DNA from: an uncultured Eubacteriales bacterium
GTDB taxonomy: Bacteria > Bacillota > Clostridia > UBA1381 > UBA9506
Length of the DNA stretch: 20,768 nt
Assembly: GCA_900545185.1 (NCBI GenBank)
Contig: UQYH01000029.1
Coordinates: forward strand, 1-20,768
Reading direction: 5' to 3'
The translations under genes were made by a program, and so were the position numbers. Shown here piece after piece: positions 1-8,505 of the stretch. Positions within the stretch are counted from its first letter, which is position 1; each line of letters begins with the position of its first letter. The notes beneath the pieces were generated by a model, which saw nothing but the letters and a program-made list of their open reading frames with translations, did no database searches and was not told the DNA's origin.

Positions 1-735
1 CAACAATTGAATGTTATAATTGTGTTTTGCTTCGCCTACGATGATTTCATCACTTGCACTGTTGGCCAGATAAATGCTTCCGTCTCTGTCCCTGGCATTT
101 TGCAAAAACATATTCAGCTTATCGGTATCCACTTCAACGATGACCGCCACCGATTTTGGTTTTAAAATAGAAGGCAGCACATGCATATAAAACAGCTTGC
201 GTTCCCCCCGGCTATTGGTCATCAGCTTATATTGCTTCATCTCTGTGTTGTATAAATCCGAAATAAAAGCATCCTTCGCGGGATAATATTCTTTAAAGCC
301 AACATCATATGCACTTTGAACGTCCATGGTTCCTGTTGCCGTGATGCACAAATTCTTTTCGTTGATTACAATCAGACAGTCTTTAATGAACTCATTGCTC
401 GATGTGCTGAGCGCCACATTCTTAACCATGTCACTCGCCCATTCTGTTTTTTCCTTTGGTGTTAAGATGGGTGCCGCAACCAGCCGTTCCACGGAATAGG
501 ACTGCAATAAACGGGAAGAAATGCTGTTTAGGTCATGAAAGTAGCTGTCACAGGCATTTTTAATTCTCTCCACCGCTCCTAAATTGATTTTAGCAGTTTC
601 TTCTTCAATTACCCTTACGGCAACCGAGCAGCCGTATTGGCTGATGAAAATGGATAAAATAATAATGATGAGGTAGCTGCAAATCCAAGTGTAGTAATAC
701 TTTTTCTCTGTGAGCAACACAAAAAACTTATTCAG
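1..735 (-). CDS. membrane-anchored sensor/transcriptional regulator, N-terminal part (cut by window edge)
   Basis: An open frame of 245 codons runs off the left edge, so only the N-terminus is visible. It reads as a short basic cytoplasmic start (NKFFVLLTEKKYYY), one hydrophobic segment (roughly residues 17-32, ICSYLIIIILSIFIS) and then a long extracytoplasmic domain with alternating helical and beta character. This is the layout of Cache-like sensor regions in transmembrane AraC-family regulators, and of some histidine kinases, that accompany LplB/YtcP/LipO importers. The DNA-binding or kinase part lies outside the window, so AraC type is an inference from context. There is no in-frame ATG at the expected place: the visible in-frame starts are CTG at 735-733, GTG at 720-718 and TTG at 717-715, with an in-frame stop at 756-754. 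CTG is listed because it follows the ribosome-binding site best. An out-of-frame ATG at 742-740 runs straight into TAA (see findings). Confidence 0.72.
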   Translation of the reverse strand, partial: MNKFFVLLTEKKYYYTWICSYLIIIILSIFISQYGCSVAVRVIEEETAKINLGAVERIKNACDSYFHDLNSISSRLLQSYSVERLVAAPILTPKEKTEWASDMVKNVALSTSSNEFIKDCLIVINEKNLCITATGTMDVQSAYDVGFKEYYPAKDAFISDLYNTEMKQYKLMTNSRGERKLFYMHVLPSILKPKSVAVIVEVDTDKLNMFLQNARDRDGSIYLANSASDEIIVGEAKHNYNIQLL

Positions 736-742
736 TTTACAT

Positions 743-753
743 CCCTTCTCCTT
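743..753 (-). promoter_or_regulatory. ribosome-binding site of the regulator, followed by a start-stop ATG-TAA
   Basis: On the minus strand the purine stretch AAGGAGAAGGG (753-743) is directly followed by ATG at 742-740, and the next codon is TAA. The long regulator frame is offset by one base from this ATG. The site fixes where translation should begin and so exposes the start-codon anomaly of the gene. Confidence 0.6.
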
Positions 754-814
754 CTAAAATTTACATCATACGACGCTATTACAACAGTTATACAACAATC
801 GCCGTCTCTCATCT

Positions 815-854
815 TTTATTGCTTTCCCAAGAACAATCTCGGGAAAGCAATAAA
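815..854 (-). terminator. perfect 14-bp hairpin after the solute-binding protein gene (terminator-like or mRNA-stabilising)
   Basis: Arms 815-828 and 841-854 are perfectly complementary (TTTATTGCTTTCCC on both strands' 5' sides), with a 12-nt loop. The hairpin begins 22 bases after the stop codon of the solute-binding protein gene and lies before the regulator gene. Neither strand has a clear T-run directly after the stem, so it is not a textbook intrinsic terminator. A terminator with a weak U-tract, a 3'-end stabiliser that keeps the importer mRNA abundant, or an operator are all possible. The rest of the 141-bp gap holds no convincing gene. Confidence 0.5.
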
Positions 855-876
855 GTTATTATAACAAAATCAATCC

Positions 877-2451
877 TTACCTTGCCAAATACCGATTGTA
901 GGAGTTTTGATAAATCTCAATATAACGATCTACGTTAATGCTCTTTAATTTTTGCTTAAATGCATCAAATTTCTCCATCGGCTCTGTTCCTTGCACAAAT
1001 GTCAAAACAGACTCTTCCACAAAGGTTGAAATATCCGTTTGTAAGCTTGCCAGTTCTTCACTCTCGTCTGTTTGAGGCGAAAGAAGCGGAATGATATGCT
1101 TTTTCGCTTCTTCGGTGTACGGATACCAGGTATTCAGGCCATCCTTTTGCTGCTCAAATTGATAATACTGCATTAAGTAATCTTCATCGTTATTAAAGCC
1201 CGGTGTGGGTGCCGTTGCCCTGAAATTTCTGGTCATGGCTTCGTTCACACTTAATCCGTCCGGATTTTTTAATATCAAATCGGTATAAACAGGATGGCCG
1301 TCTACCATGTTATAAGTGACTCCCTCTACACCAAAACCGCAAAGCCTTCTGCCTTCATCACTGTAAAAATAATCAGCCCATTTAACGGCGCCTTCTGCAT
1401 CTTTGCACGCTGTTGTAACCGCAATCATCGGCATCATAACTTCGTTTCCGGCCGCAGCGTATTTTGCCGCATTGCCTTTGGTATCAACAGGATAGGGAGC
1501 CGCTATAATGCTGTAATTTGAATCCTCACCTTTTTTTGCATCCATATACCGGCCGATGGCTGCACCAATGTTGCCAAAACGGGCGCCTGCGGTTCCGTTT
1601 AACATTTTTGCGTCAACCGCTGACATATTTTGGGTTCCGTAATCGTTATCCAGCAAGCCCTCTGCATACCATTTGTGCATAAGTGCAATCCAATCTTTAT
1701 AGCTATCCTCCATCGGCCCGTATTTAATGGTATCTCCATCCAGGTAAATGCCCTTGCCTATACCAAACGCATTGTTAAACATGCTGACCGAAGAAAGAGG
1801 AGAAAACAAAGAGAAATCGCCCGTAAAGGGTGCGGTCGCACCCTTTTTCTCTTTGAAAGCGCGCAATACAGTTTCCCAATCCTCCACTGTCTTGGGAACC
1901 TCCAAATTCAGTTCTTTCAGCCAATCCTCACGGATAATCGGGCCGCCGAAAATGCGATATTGCCCGGTATTAAACGATGGAAAACCAAAATAAGTGCCTT
2001 CATCCGTTTTAGACTGTCTTGCATAATCAACATTTTGTGTAACAGCGGCATTAAAATTCGGCGCACATTTTTCAATTAATTCATTAAGCTTGATGATGAC
2101 ATTATCATTGACAGCCTTTTCGCCGCCGCCCGGGTAATTGACCCAGTCAAATTCAACCATATCGGGAAATTCACGGGAGGCCACCAAAAGGTTAAACTGC
2201 TCGGCCTCCTGTCCTACCGCAGGATGCATAAACTGAATGTGAATACCTGTTCTTTTCTCAAGTTCTTGATACATGAGCATTTCGCCCATGTTCTGATAAG
2301 CAGAAGCAATTGCTGCCGGCATACTGCACCAGTATGTAAACGTTGTTTGGCTTCCCTCCGGAACTTTCGTTTCTTTTTCCCCGCAGCCGGTAAACGAGGC
2401 AGAAAGGAGCGCTCCTGCTAAAATAGCTGTAATGATTCTCTTTTTCGACAT
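877..2451 (-). CDS. ABC-type sugar import lipoprotein (solute-binding protein, LipO/LplA-like)
   Basis: This predicted membrane-anchored lipoprotein of 524 residues should capture oligosaccharides outside the cell and deliver them to the two permeases encoded just upstream. The start at 2451 (MSKKRIITAILAG) is preferred over an in-frame upstream start at 2496, because GGAGG at 2463-2459 sits 7 bases before it and because the signal peptide begins here. The basic start, hydrophobic core and lipobox SFTGC, with Cys23 as the predicted lipidated residue, give a clear type II signal peptide. The mature part has the length and character of the large solute-binding proteins that pair with LplB/YtcP permeases, including the segment WADYFYSDEGRRL near the middle of the C-terminal lobe. 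It lies 79 bases after the permease gene stop (35 bases if the upstream start is used). The ligand is unknown; products of the neighbouring PL8 lyases are the natural guess. Confidence 0.88.
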   Translation of the reverse strand: MSKKRIITAILAGALLSASFTGCGEKETKVPEGSQTTFTYWCSMPAAIASAYQNMGEMLMYQELEKRTGIHIQFMHPAVGQEAEQFNLLVASREFPDMVEFDWVNYPGGGEKAVNDNVIIKLNELIEKCAPNFNAAVTQNVDYARQSKTDEGTYFGFPSFNTGQYRIFGGPIIREDWLKELNLEVPKTVEDWETVLRAFKEKKGATAPFTGDFSLFSPLSSVSMFNNAFGIGKGIYLDGDTIKYGPMEDSYKDWIALMHKWYAEGLLDNDYGTQNMSAVDAKMLNGTAGARFGNIGAAIGRYMDAKKGEDSNYSIIAAPYPVDTKGNAAKYAAAGNEVMMPMIAVTTACKDAEGAVKWADYFYSDEGRRLCGFGVEGVTYNMVDGHPVYTDLILKNPDGLSVNEAMTRNFRATAPTPGFNNDEDYLMQYYQFEQQKDGLNTWYPYTEEAKKHIIPLLSPQTDESEELASLQTDISTFVEESVLTFVQGTEPMEKFDAFKQKLKSINVDRYIEIYQNSYNRYLAR

Positions 2452-2530
2452 AATAAAACCTCCGTTATAATAAATTTTAAGGACTGCGATACACATATTG
2501 CAAACAAATGCGTTGTGTTACCGCAACGCA

Positions 2531-3415
2531 TTATTCTTTAACCGCCCCAATCATAACCCCCTTAACAAAATATTTTTGAATAAACGGGTAGATGAATAAA
2601 ATCGGCAGCGTCGCAACGATAATCGTTGCATATTTAACGCTTTCACCAATCATATATTTATCTGCGCCCGATGCATCTCCTATCATAGAGTCCATTGAGT
2701 TTATCAGTAAAATTTCGCGCAGAATCAGCTGCAGCGGATATTTGTCTCTTGCACGAATGTACAGCATAGCAGAAAACCACGAGTTCCAATGCGCCACACC
2801 GTAAAACAGAATCATAACCGCAAGAATCGCCTTCGATAGGGGCATGACAATCCGCAAAAATACCACAAAATCATTCGCTCCGTCTATTTTTGCGCTCTCC
2901 TCTAAGCTATGCGGAATGGAATCAAAGCTGGTTCTCATAATCAAAAGATTATAGGTGCTGATGGCCGTTGGCAGAATCAGCGCCCAAATGCTGTTTCCCA
3001 AGCCTAAAAACTTATACACCAGCAGATAGGACGGAATCATACCGCCGCTGAAATACATGGTAAAAATCATCATACGTTCCATAAACTTTTTAATTGCAAA
3101 CTTTTTTCTCGTCAGCACAAAAGCGCCGGTTGACGTCATCAGTATATTAATGGCCGTACCCACCACAACGATAAAAATTGTCGTGCGGTAGCCGCTGAGA
3201 ATATTCGGATTTTTCAGTACCGACTTATAGGCTTCAAAGCTAAATCCTTTCGGCAGCAGCATCCATCCGCGCGCTCCCATTAATTGCGAACTGTTTGACA
3301 AAGATGCCATAATAACATACCAAAACGGATAGATCGTTATAGCAATCATCACAAGCATAAACAAGGTATTCAAACAGTCAAAAACCATTTCGCTTATTGT
3401 TTTTTTATGTACCAT
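2531..3415 (-). CDS. ABC sugar transporter permease, YtcP/LplC-like (CUT1 family)
   Basis: This is an integral membrane subunit of a carbohydrate importer. With the start at 3415 (MVHKKTISEMVFD) it has 294 residues, about six hydrophobic segments, and the permease EAA loop near residues 172-192 (EESAKIDGANDF, then LRIVMPLS), which docks onto the ATPase. The N-terminal TM1 with IYPFWYVIMASLS and the C-terminal ending KYFVKGVMIGAVKE are typical of the YtcP/LplC group. The start at 3415 follows an AGGTG at 3429-3425; a longer version beginning with GTG at 3427 adds four residues and has no better ribosome site. It is co-directional with, and close to, the other permease gene (43 bases from its stop) and the lipoprotein gene. 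Confidence 0.92.
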   Translation of the reverse strand: MVHKKTISEMVFDCLNTLFMLVMIAITIYPFWYVIMASLSNSSQLMGARGWMLLPKGFSFEAYKSVLKNPNILSGYRTTIFIVVVGTAINILMTSTGAFVLTRKKFAIKKFMERMMIFTMYFSGGMIPSYLLVYKFLGLGNSIWALILPTAISTYNLLIMRTSFDSIPHSLEESAKIDGANDFVVFLRIVMPLSKAILAVMILFYGVAHWNSWFSAMLYIRARDKYPLQLILREILLINSMDSMIGDASGADKYMIGESVKYATIIVATLPILFIYPFIQKYFVKGVMIGAVKE

Positions 3416-3458
3416 AAAAGGAAACACCTACTTTTTTGATATTGTATAATCTTTTGCG

Positions 3459-4409
3459 CTAAAACAATACTGTTTCGCTGTATTTTTTAGAAACCGAATT
3501 GGCTAATATGAGCAAAATCAGGTTGATGACAGACTGAAACTGCCCAACTGCGGTGGAAAAGCTGTATTGACCACTCCCAAGACCCATTCTGTACACATAA
3601 GATGAAATGACATCCGCTGTTTCGTAAGTGCCGGGATTATATAAAAGAATAATTTTCTCGTAACCCACACTCAAAAGCTGCCCGATTCTTAATATCAGCA
3701 TGATAACAATGGTGGATGAAAGCCCCGGCAGCGTGACATGGATGACTCTGCGAAACCGTCCGGCGCCGTCAATGGTCGCCGCTTCGTACTGATCCTGGCT
3801 GATGCCGGAAAGCGCCGACAGATAGATGATACTGCCCCAGCCGATCTCCTGCCAAATATTACTGCCGACAAAAATACTTCTGAAATAATCCGGATTGCCG
3901 AAGTAGTTGGCATTACTGCCGCCGAACAACATAAACAGTTTGGTCAAAACACCGTTTTTACTGAAGAAATCCATTAAAATACCACAAAACACAACCATGG
4001 AAATAAAGTGCGGTAAATAAGTAATAATTTGCACCGTTTTCTTAAAGTATGTGTTTCTGATTTCATTCAGCAGTAGTGCAAAGAGGATCGGTGCCGGAAA
4101 CCCCCAAAGCAAATCATATATACTGATCAGCAAGGTATTTCTCAGTGTACGTTTAAAGTACAGCCCTGTAAAAAATTCCTTAAAGTACTTAAAGCCAACC
4201 CATTCGCTGGCAAAAATACCTCTGCCGATTTCGTATTTTTTAAAGGCAATAATAATGCCGAACATTGGCCCGTAATGAAAAATCAGATAGTAAAGCAGAA
4301 CCGGTATTGCCATAAGGTATATACAGCTGTTTTGTCGCAGCTCTTTTTTTATACGCGGCAGCAAGCCGCTTTTTTCTGCCACGCTGTTCGGATAAACACA
4401 GTTTTTCAT
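3459..4409 (-). CDS. ABC sugar transporter permease, LplB-like (CUT1 family)
   Basis: This 316-residue integral membrane protein should form the transport channel together with the YtcP-like permease. It has an unusually long hydrophilic N-terminus (about 28 residues) before the first hydrophobic segment (IYLMAIPVLLYYLIF), then about six segments. The EAA loop is at residues 209-230, with EAATIDGAGRFRR followed by VTLPGL. YFGNPDYFRSIFV and WQEIGWGSIIYLSALSGI are typical of LplB proteins. The start at 4409 is supported by a GGAG ribosome site about 9 bases upstream. It follows the large SLH-type gene by 23 bases, so the importer is probably cotranscribed with the surface proteins. Confidence 0.93.
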   Translation of the reverse strand: MKNCVYPNSVAEKSGLLPRIKKELRQNSCIYLMAIPVLLYYLIFHYGPMFGIIIAFKKYEIGRGIFASEWVGFKYFKEFFTGLYFKRTLRNTLLISIYDLLWGFPAPILFALLLNEIRNTYFKKTVQIITYLPHFISMVVFCGILMDFFSKNGVLTKLFMLFGGSNANYFGNPDYFRSIFVGSNIWQEIGWGSIIYLSALSGISQDQYEAATIDGAGRFRRVIHVTLPGLSSTIVIMLILRIGQLLSVGYEKIILLYNPGTYETADVISSYVYRMGLGSGQYSFSTAVGQFQSVINLILLILANSVSKKYSETVLF

Positions 4410-4432
4410 GATTTCAGTCTCCTTATTTAAAA

Positions 4433-7015
4433 CTATTCCTCAACAAAAACTACAATCTCCTCCATTCTGTAATAGGAGAACTTGCCGAAAATGTATGCTC
4501 CGTCGTTAATGTCGCTGATGCTTCCCAGCCTTGCCCGTTTTGTTTTTGTATTATAGATATACACAAAACGCAGCCGGCTGTAGGTTTCAAAAACACCTGT
4601 ATAACTGCCGTAGTCAAGAATACACTTGTTTTCTGTCGGATCCATATAATTCACCTGCGCGCCCAACATTGTGCCGGTAGAGTATGCAGCGTTATAAAGA
4701 AACTTTTGATTTTGACCCGCAGAATAGTCATACACTCTTTCAATCGCCGATATATAGCCGTCCTCATTCAATGTGAACTGAATAACGTCCCCCTTGTCTA
4801 TATCGGTTTCCCGAAGCAATTCCGGCTCATTGAGCGGAATGGAAATTTCATATCCGGAGTAATAGCCTTTTAGCTGATAGGTGGCATTACCATCTGCTTT
4901 TACACTCTCGCTGATGCCCGTAATCAGCATAATACTGGACAAAGAGTTGACCGAAGGCCTGTTTTTCATCATAAGAACCTTACTGGTGCATGTCTTGGTC
5001 GCATCATATGCATAAATTTCTTCATAAGAAAGATCGGCCACTAAAGAATTTCTTCCGCAAACCATAAAGTCCGCTTCATCCAAATCGGTCTGTGACTTGT
5101 AATCCGGAACCATAAAAATTTTAGCATCTCTGTCTATGTATATATCATTTAAAAATGACCCTGTGCTCTCACGGTAATTAGACTTTTCCAAATATCTCGA
5201 TTGACGAAAGACATTCTGCCCAATAGCCCCTTCTTCCTCAGCCGACCACGCCTCAAAGGTTCTTGCCGTGTTAAGTTCTGTAATCTCTCCCGCTTCATTA
5301 ACGCGATACGTAATCATCTGGCGATATTTTGCAGGATCACTGCCTAACACTGTATAAAGTGCTTCTGCTTCATAGCCGGTTTCATCGTTATGCGTAATTT
5401 TCGATCTGAGCTTTAAGATAACCCAGCGATTATTTTCCGTAAAAATTTTGACAGAAACCTCACCCATGTTTCCCTTTTTAATGCCATACAAAAATCCGTA
5501 TACCCGTTCATATTCCGTTGTTCGATCCACAATCCGCTGAAATGCATCCAAGTAAAACGTTCCGTCAGAGCCTGCCACAAGACGGCTCATCATGCCTTCC
5601 GTTGCATGATAGCTGTGTTTATTAATGGTAACGGTACGCTCTGTTTTGTTGATTGCGCTCACAACGCCGCGTACCTGTTCATCGCTCACCAGTACCCGTT
5701 TTTGACGAAAACCGCCCCCGGCAGATTCCGCATAGGACAGAACATCCCACATTTTCAGCTCAGAAAAATCAATTTTCTCTCCGTCTTTTAATAGAACTAC
5801 ATCGTAAGAGGAATCCTTCGGATCTAATGTAAGGGATGCACCCTTAAGCCGGTCTGTCACCGTAAAATTTTGTTGTGAAATGCTGCTTGCAACAACGGTG
5901 CGATAGTCCATAATCGAAACAACATCAATCGTGCCGTCATCATCGTTATCAATAAAAGTCAAGCTTCCCGTTTCCGGGCACAGCTGCGCAGCCGAAACAA
6001 CCGCTTGTTTCCCGTTGTAAAGCCAAGTGGCGGACTGCGGAACAGAAAGTGTACGATTCACATTTTTTTCATCATAATACGAAAAGAATGTTTTTGAAAC
6101 TTGATCTTTATGAATCTGCTCATGTGTTACCGTGTGAATCGTGTTGTGATTCTCCGAAGCCTCAATCAATACAATCGTTGGATCAATCCTGTCCGTTTCG
6201 TGATAATATGCCTCAACATAATATCCCAAAAGGTCGGCCGCAGATTTCTCGGTAATTTGATACGTTACGCCGTCAATGCTGATTTGATTGCGGCCTATTC
6301 TGCTTTCTCCGACCAGGGAGCTGTATGGGTTTGAATCTAAAATCCCCTCCGCGCGATATATGTTAAACCTCTCGCTTAACAAGGTTCTCTCCTTTTGGGA
6401 GCTATATGTATTTTTATTTCCCACACTGTCCTGAACCAGCATGGCAGCGTTCAGGGTATTCAGCATCACCCTTGCAAATTCATATTCCGTAACGTACTCC
6501 CTTCCGTCAAGCTTGCAGCCCTTAAAAAGCTCAAGCTTGTTGGCAACCGCAAGATAACCTAAAGGATAGCCGCCTTTTTTTTCGGAAATAACCTCATACC
6601 CCAAAATGTTAGTGAATGTTTTCGCAATTTGATTGACTGTAATATATTCCGTTTCCCTAAACGAACCGTCATCATATCCGCTGATAAGCCCCAGCTGATA
6701 GGCGGCACAGACGGAGGTAAAGTTTTTATTGTTAAAATCAACATCATAAAACGGCGAAGCTGCGTCGTCTCCCACAAGCGTTTCCTCAGACATTCCGGTG
6801 ATTCGCATTGCATATCTTACGAAGCTGCCGCGGGTGACATATTCGTCATAACCAAATTCATCCTTCTCCGTCAAAATGCCGAATGATATCAGTTTATGAT
6901 AACTCTCGCTCTCCTCAACATCATAATTCACTTCCGCAGCTTTTGTTTGCATTGTTGCAGAACCGGCAGTGAATATGAGCATCATCACCAAAAAAAGCGA
7001 TATTGTTTTTTTCAT
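4433..7015 (-). CDS. secreted 860-residue protein with degenerate N-terminal S-layer-homology repeats and a large uncharacterised beta-rich region
   Basis: A signal peptide is present (MKKTISLFLVMMLIF, predicted cleavage after TKA-A near residue 27). Three SLH-like repeats follow at about residues 37-75, 88-138 and 148-192: YHKLISFGILTE with VTRGSFVRYAMRI, then YQLGLISGYDDGSFRE with ITVNQIAKTFTNIL, then ANKLELFKGCKLDGREYVTEYEFARVML. Only the first keeps the TR of the usual TRAE motif. The remaining roughly 650 residues are beta-strand rich, with short motifs such as VRGVVSAINKTERTVTI and IQFTLNEDGYISAIERVYD that suggest repeated small barrel or sandwich domains; I recognise no catalytic signature. 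The start overlaps the stop of the upstream SLH gene by four bases (ATGA), which implies translational coupling. A cell-wall-associated accessory protein of the polysaccharide system is likely; its actual role is unknown. Confidence 0.85.
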   Translation of the reverse strand: MKKTISLFLVMMLIFTAGSATMQTKAAEVNYDVEESESYHKLISFGILTEKDEFGYDEYVTRGSFVRYAMRITGMSEETLVGDDAASPFYDVDFNNKNFTSVCAAYQLGLISGYDDGSFRETEYITVNQIAKTFTNILGYEVISEKKGGYPLGYLAVANKLELFKGCKLDGREYVTEYEFARVMLNTLNAAMLVQDSVGNKNTYSSQKERTLLSERFNIYRAEGILDSNPYSSLVGESRIGRNQISIDGVTYQITEKSAADLLGYYVEAYYHETDRIDPTIVLIEASENHNTIHTVTHEQIHKDQVSKTFFSYYDEKNVNRTLSVPQSATWLYNGKQAVVSAAQLCPETGSLTFIDNDDDGTIDVVSIMDYRTVVASSISQQNFTVTDRLKGASLTLDPKDSSYDVVLLKDGEKIDFSELKMWDVLSYAESAGGGFRQKRVLVSDEQVRGVVSAINKTERTVTINKHSYHATEGMMSRLVAGSDGTFYLDAFQRIVDRTTEYERVYGFLYGIKKGNMGEVSVKIFTENNRWVILKLRSKITHNDETGYEAEALYTVLGSDPAKYRQMITYRVNEAGEITELNTARTFEAWSAEEEGAIGQNVFRQSRYLEKSNYRESTGSFLNDIYIDRDAKIFMVPDYKSQTDLDEADFMVCGRNSLVADLSYEEIYAYDATKTCTSKVLMMKNRPSVNSLSSIMLITGISESVKADGNATYQLKGYYSGYEISIPLNEPELLRETDIDKGDVIQFTLNEDGYISAIERVYDYSAGQNQKFLYNAAYSTGTMLGAQVNYMDPTENKCILDYGSYTGVFETYSRLRFVYIYNTKTKRARLGSISDINDGAYIFGKFSYYRMEEIVVFVEE

Positions 7016-8487
7016 GCTTTCAACCCCTCTAATACGTTACACAAAATTTTTGCCGATTCTGCTCTGGTTGCATACCCCTTCGGTGCGAAACAACCATCAC
7101 CCATTCCGGATATGACGCCTGCCTTTTGCATAAAATAAATGGCTTCCTTTGCATAATCGCTGATTTGTTCATCATCGCTAAAGTGTGTCTCCGGCATTTT
7201 TTCTTGCAAGGCGATAGAACAAGCAATGACTCCGCGATACATCATGACCGACATTTCTTGTCTTGTAATCCATTCATCTGCGCCAAAGCTGCCGTCCTCT
7301 CTGCCTTTTGCAATGCCCAGCTCCTGTGCGCTCCCCACATACGAATAATACCATACATCTTTACTGACATCATTAAAACCGCAAACCGCTGCCGGGTTTG
7401 TTTTTCCCAAGCTTTCCATCAAAAGCTTAATAAATTCTGCACGCGTCACGTTATCCTGCGGCCGAAACCTTTTCTCTGCATCCGCTGCAATAATTTTCTT
7501 GGCAAAAAGCGTTTCAATGCTTGATTTTGCCCATTCTGCCTGATCCAAATCCACAAAAATCGGTGTTTGCAACGTATCCTTATCATCTGTTTTCGGGATT
7601 TGATTGTCGGACGCGGTGATGGTGACAACGCGATCTCTGCCGCCCGAACTGCCTGATCCGCCCGAACTGCCCGAACTGCCTTTGCCGGGTTTGCTTACCG
7701 AGGATTTGTATTTGTCTGCCGAACTTGCAAAGTCTTTACGGAAATCCACCAGACCGGCAAACGGTTTATAATCGACCAAAATTTTATTCAAGCTCTTCTT
7801 GGCGTCTAAAGATAGGGTCTTATAGTAGCTGTAATTAGCATTTTGATGCATCAATACCTTTTCATATTGGCTGATGACATCCTGCATTTGTGACCAGTCA
7901 CTTTCATTGATTGCCGTAACAATTGCCTGAATCGTGTCAACAAGCTTTGTAAAATCAGCAAAGCACGTATACGGCTTTTGTTCATAAAAAACATTGCCCA
8001 AGTCCTCAAGCTCCGTGGCGCTAAGCTCCATAGATTCCAGCCCGAGCGCAGGCTTATATGCCGCAATCAGTTCTTTGGTTGCACTGACGCTTTCAGCCTT
8101 GTTAAACGCATCACAAATAACTTGTTCCTGGCCGGGGTCGGTATAATAAAATTTGTTTGTATAGCTGTTTTCAATCATCCTGCCCGAAATGATAACCGTG
8201 TAATATCCGCCGGTGCTGCCGGGTTTGAAATTGAATTGATGCGAGAATGAACCATCCTCATTTGTATAAATCGGTTCGATGTGATAAAGATCACCGTTTT
8301 CATCCGTCATGCTGATAACAAGAGAACGGCGCTGACCGCCGCTGACAGAACCACTGATGATGACAGTATCTACAGACAATCTCATAGTGCCCACCGTCAA
8401 AGTAGTCATCTGTGCCGAAACCGACAGACCGCACAACGAGCATAAAATCGTGATGAATACGAAAAAACATGTCAATTTCTTTGCCAT
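7012..8487 (-). CDS. S-layer-homology anchored surface protein (three C-terminal SLH domains)
   Basis: This 491-residue secreted protein is expected to bind the secondary cell-wall polymer. A signal peptide ends around SVSA-Q (residue 25). Residues 28-115 form an Ig-like beta domain (NEDGSFSHQFNF is typical). Residues about 120-262 are helical and appear to contain a repeated element (AAYKPALGL and later VDYKPFAGL). A Gly/Ser linker spans residues 267-284. Three canonical SLH domains follow at about 311-356, 371-418 and 436-486, ending in VTRAEFIKLL, ITRQEMSVMM and ATRAESAKIL. The ribosome site is GAGGGGG upstream of the ATG at 8487. Its stop overlaps the start of the next SLH gene. With the substrate-binding proteins just upstream, it probably presents a binding surface at the cell wall. 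No enzyme motif was seen. Confidence 0.9.
   Translation of the reverse strand: MAKKLTCFFVFITILCSLCGLSVSAQMTTLTVGTMRLSVDTVIISGSVSGGQRRSLVISMTDENGDLYHIEPIYTNEDGSFSHQFNFKPGSTGGYYTVIISGRMIENSYTNKFYYTDPGQEQVICDAFNKAESVSATKELIAAYKPALGLESMELSATELEDLGNVFYEQKPYTCFADFTKLVDTIQAIVTAINESDWSQMQDVISQYEKVLMHQNANYSYYKTLSLDAKKSLNKILVDYKPFAGLVDFRKDFASSADKYKSSVSKPGKGSSGSSGGSGSSGGRDRVVTITASDNQIPKTDDKDTLQTPIFVDLDQAEWAKSSIETLFAKKIIAADAEKRFRPQDNVTRAEFIKLLMESLGKTNPAAVCGFNDVSKDVWYYSYVGSAQELGIAKGREDGSFGADEWITRQEMSVMMYRGVIACSIALQEKMPETHFSDDEQISDYAKEAIYFMQKAGVISGMGDGCFAPKGYATRAESAKILCNVLEGLKA
7640..7680 (-). repeat. short tandem repeat encoding the Gly/Ser linker
   Basis: The unit CCCGAACTGC recurs three times on the plus strand here, interrupted by one variant. 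It encodes the flexible SSGSSGG-type linker between the helical part and the SLH domains of the anchor protein. Such tracts can change length by slippage; the unit keeps the frame when gained or lost in multiples of three bases. Confidence 0.7.
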
Positions 8488-8505
8488 GTGAAAAAAACGC
8501 CCCCT

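Noticed and set aside
2452..2496. Longer N-terminus of the solute-binding lipoprotein starting at 2496
   Set aside because: The GGAGG and the signal peptide fit the ATG at 2451; the extra 15 residues would precede a normal lipoprotein signal sequence.
7012..7015. The two SLH genes being one gene split by a frameshift
   Set aside because: The second has its own signal peptide and ribosome site, and the overlap is the normal ATGA coupling arrangement.
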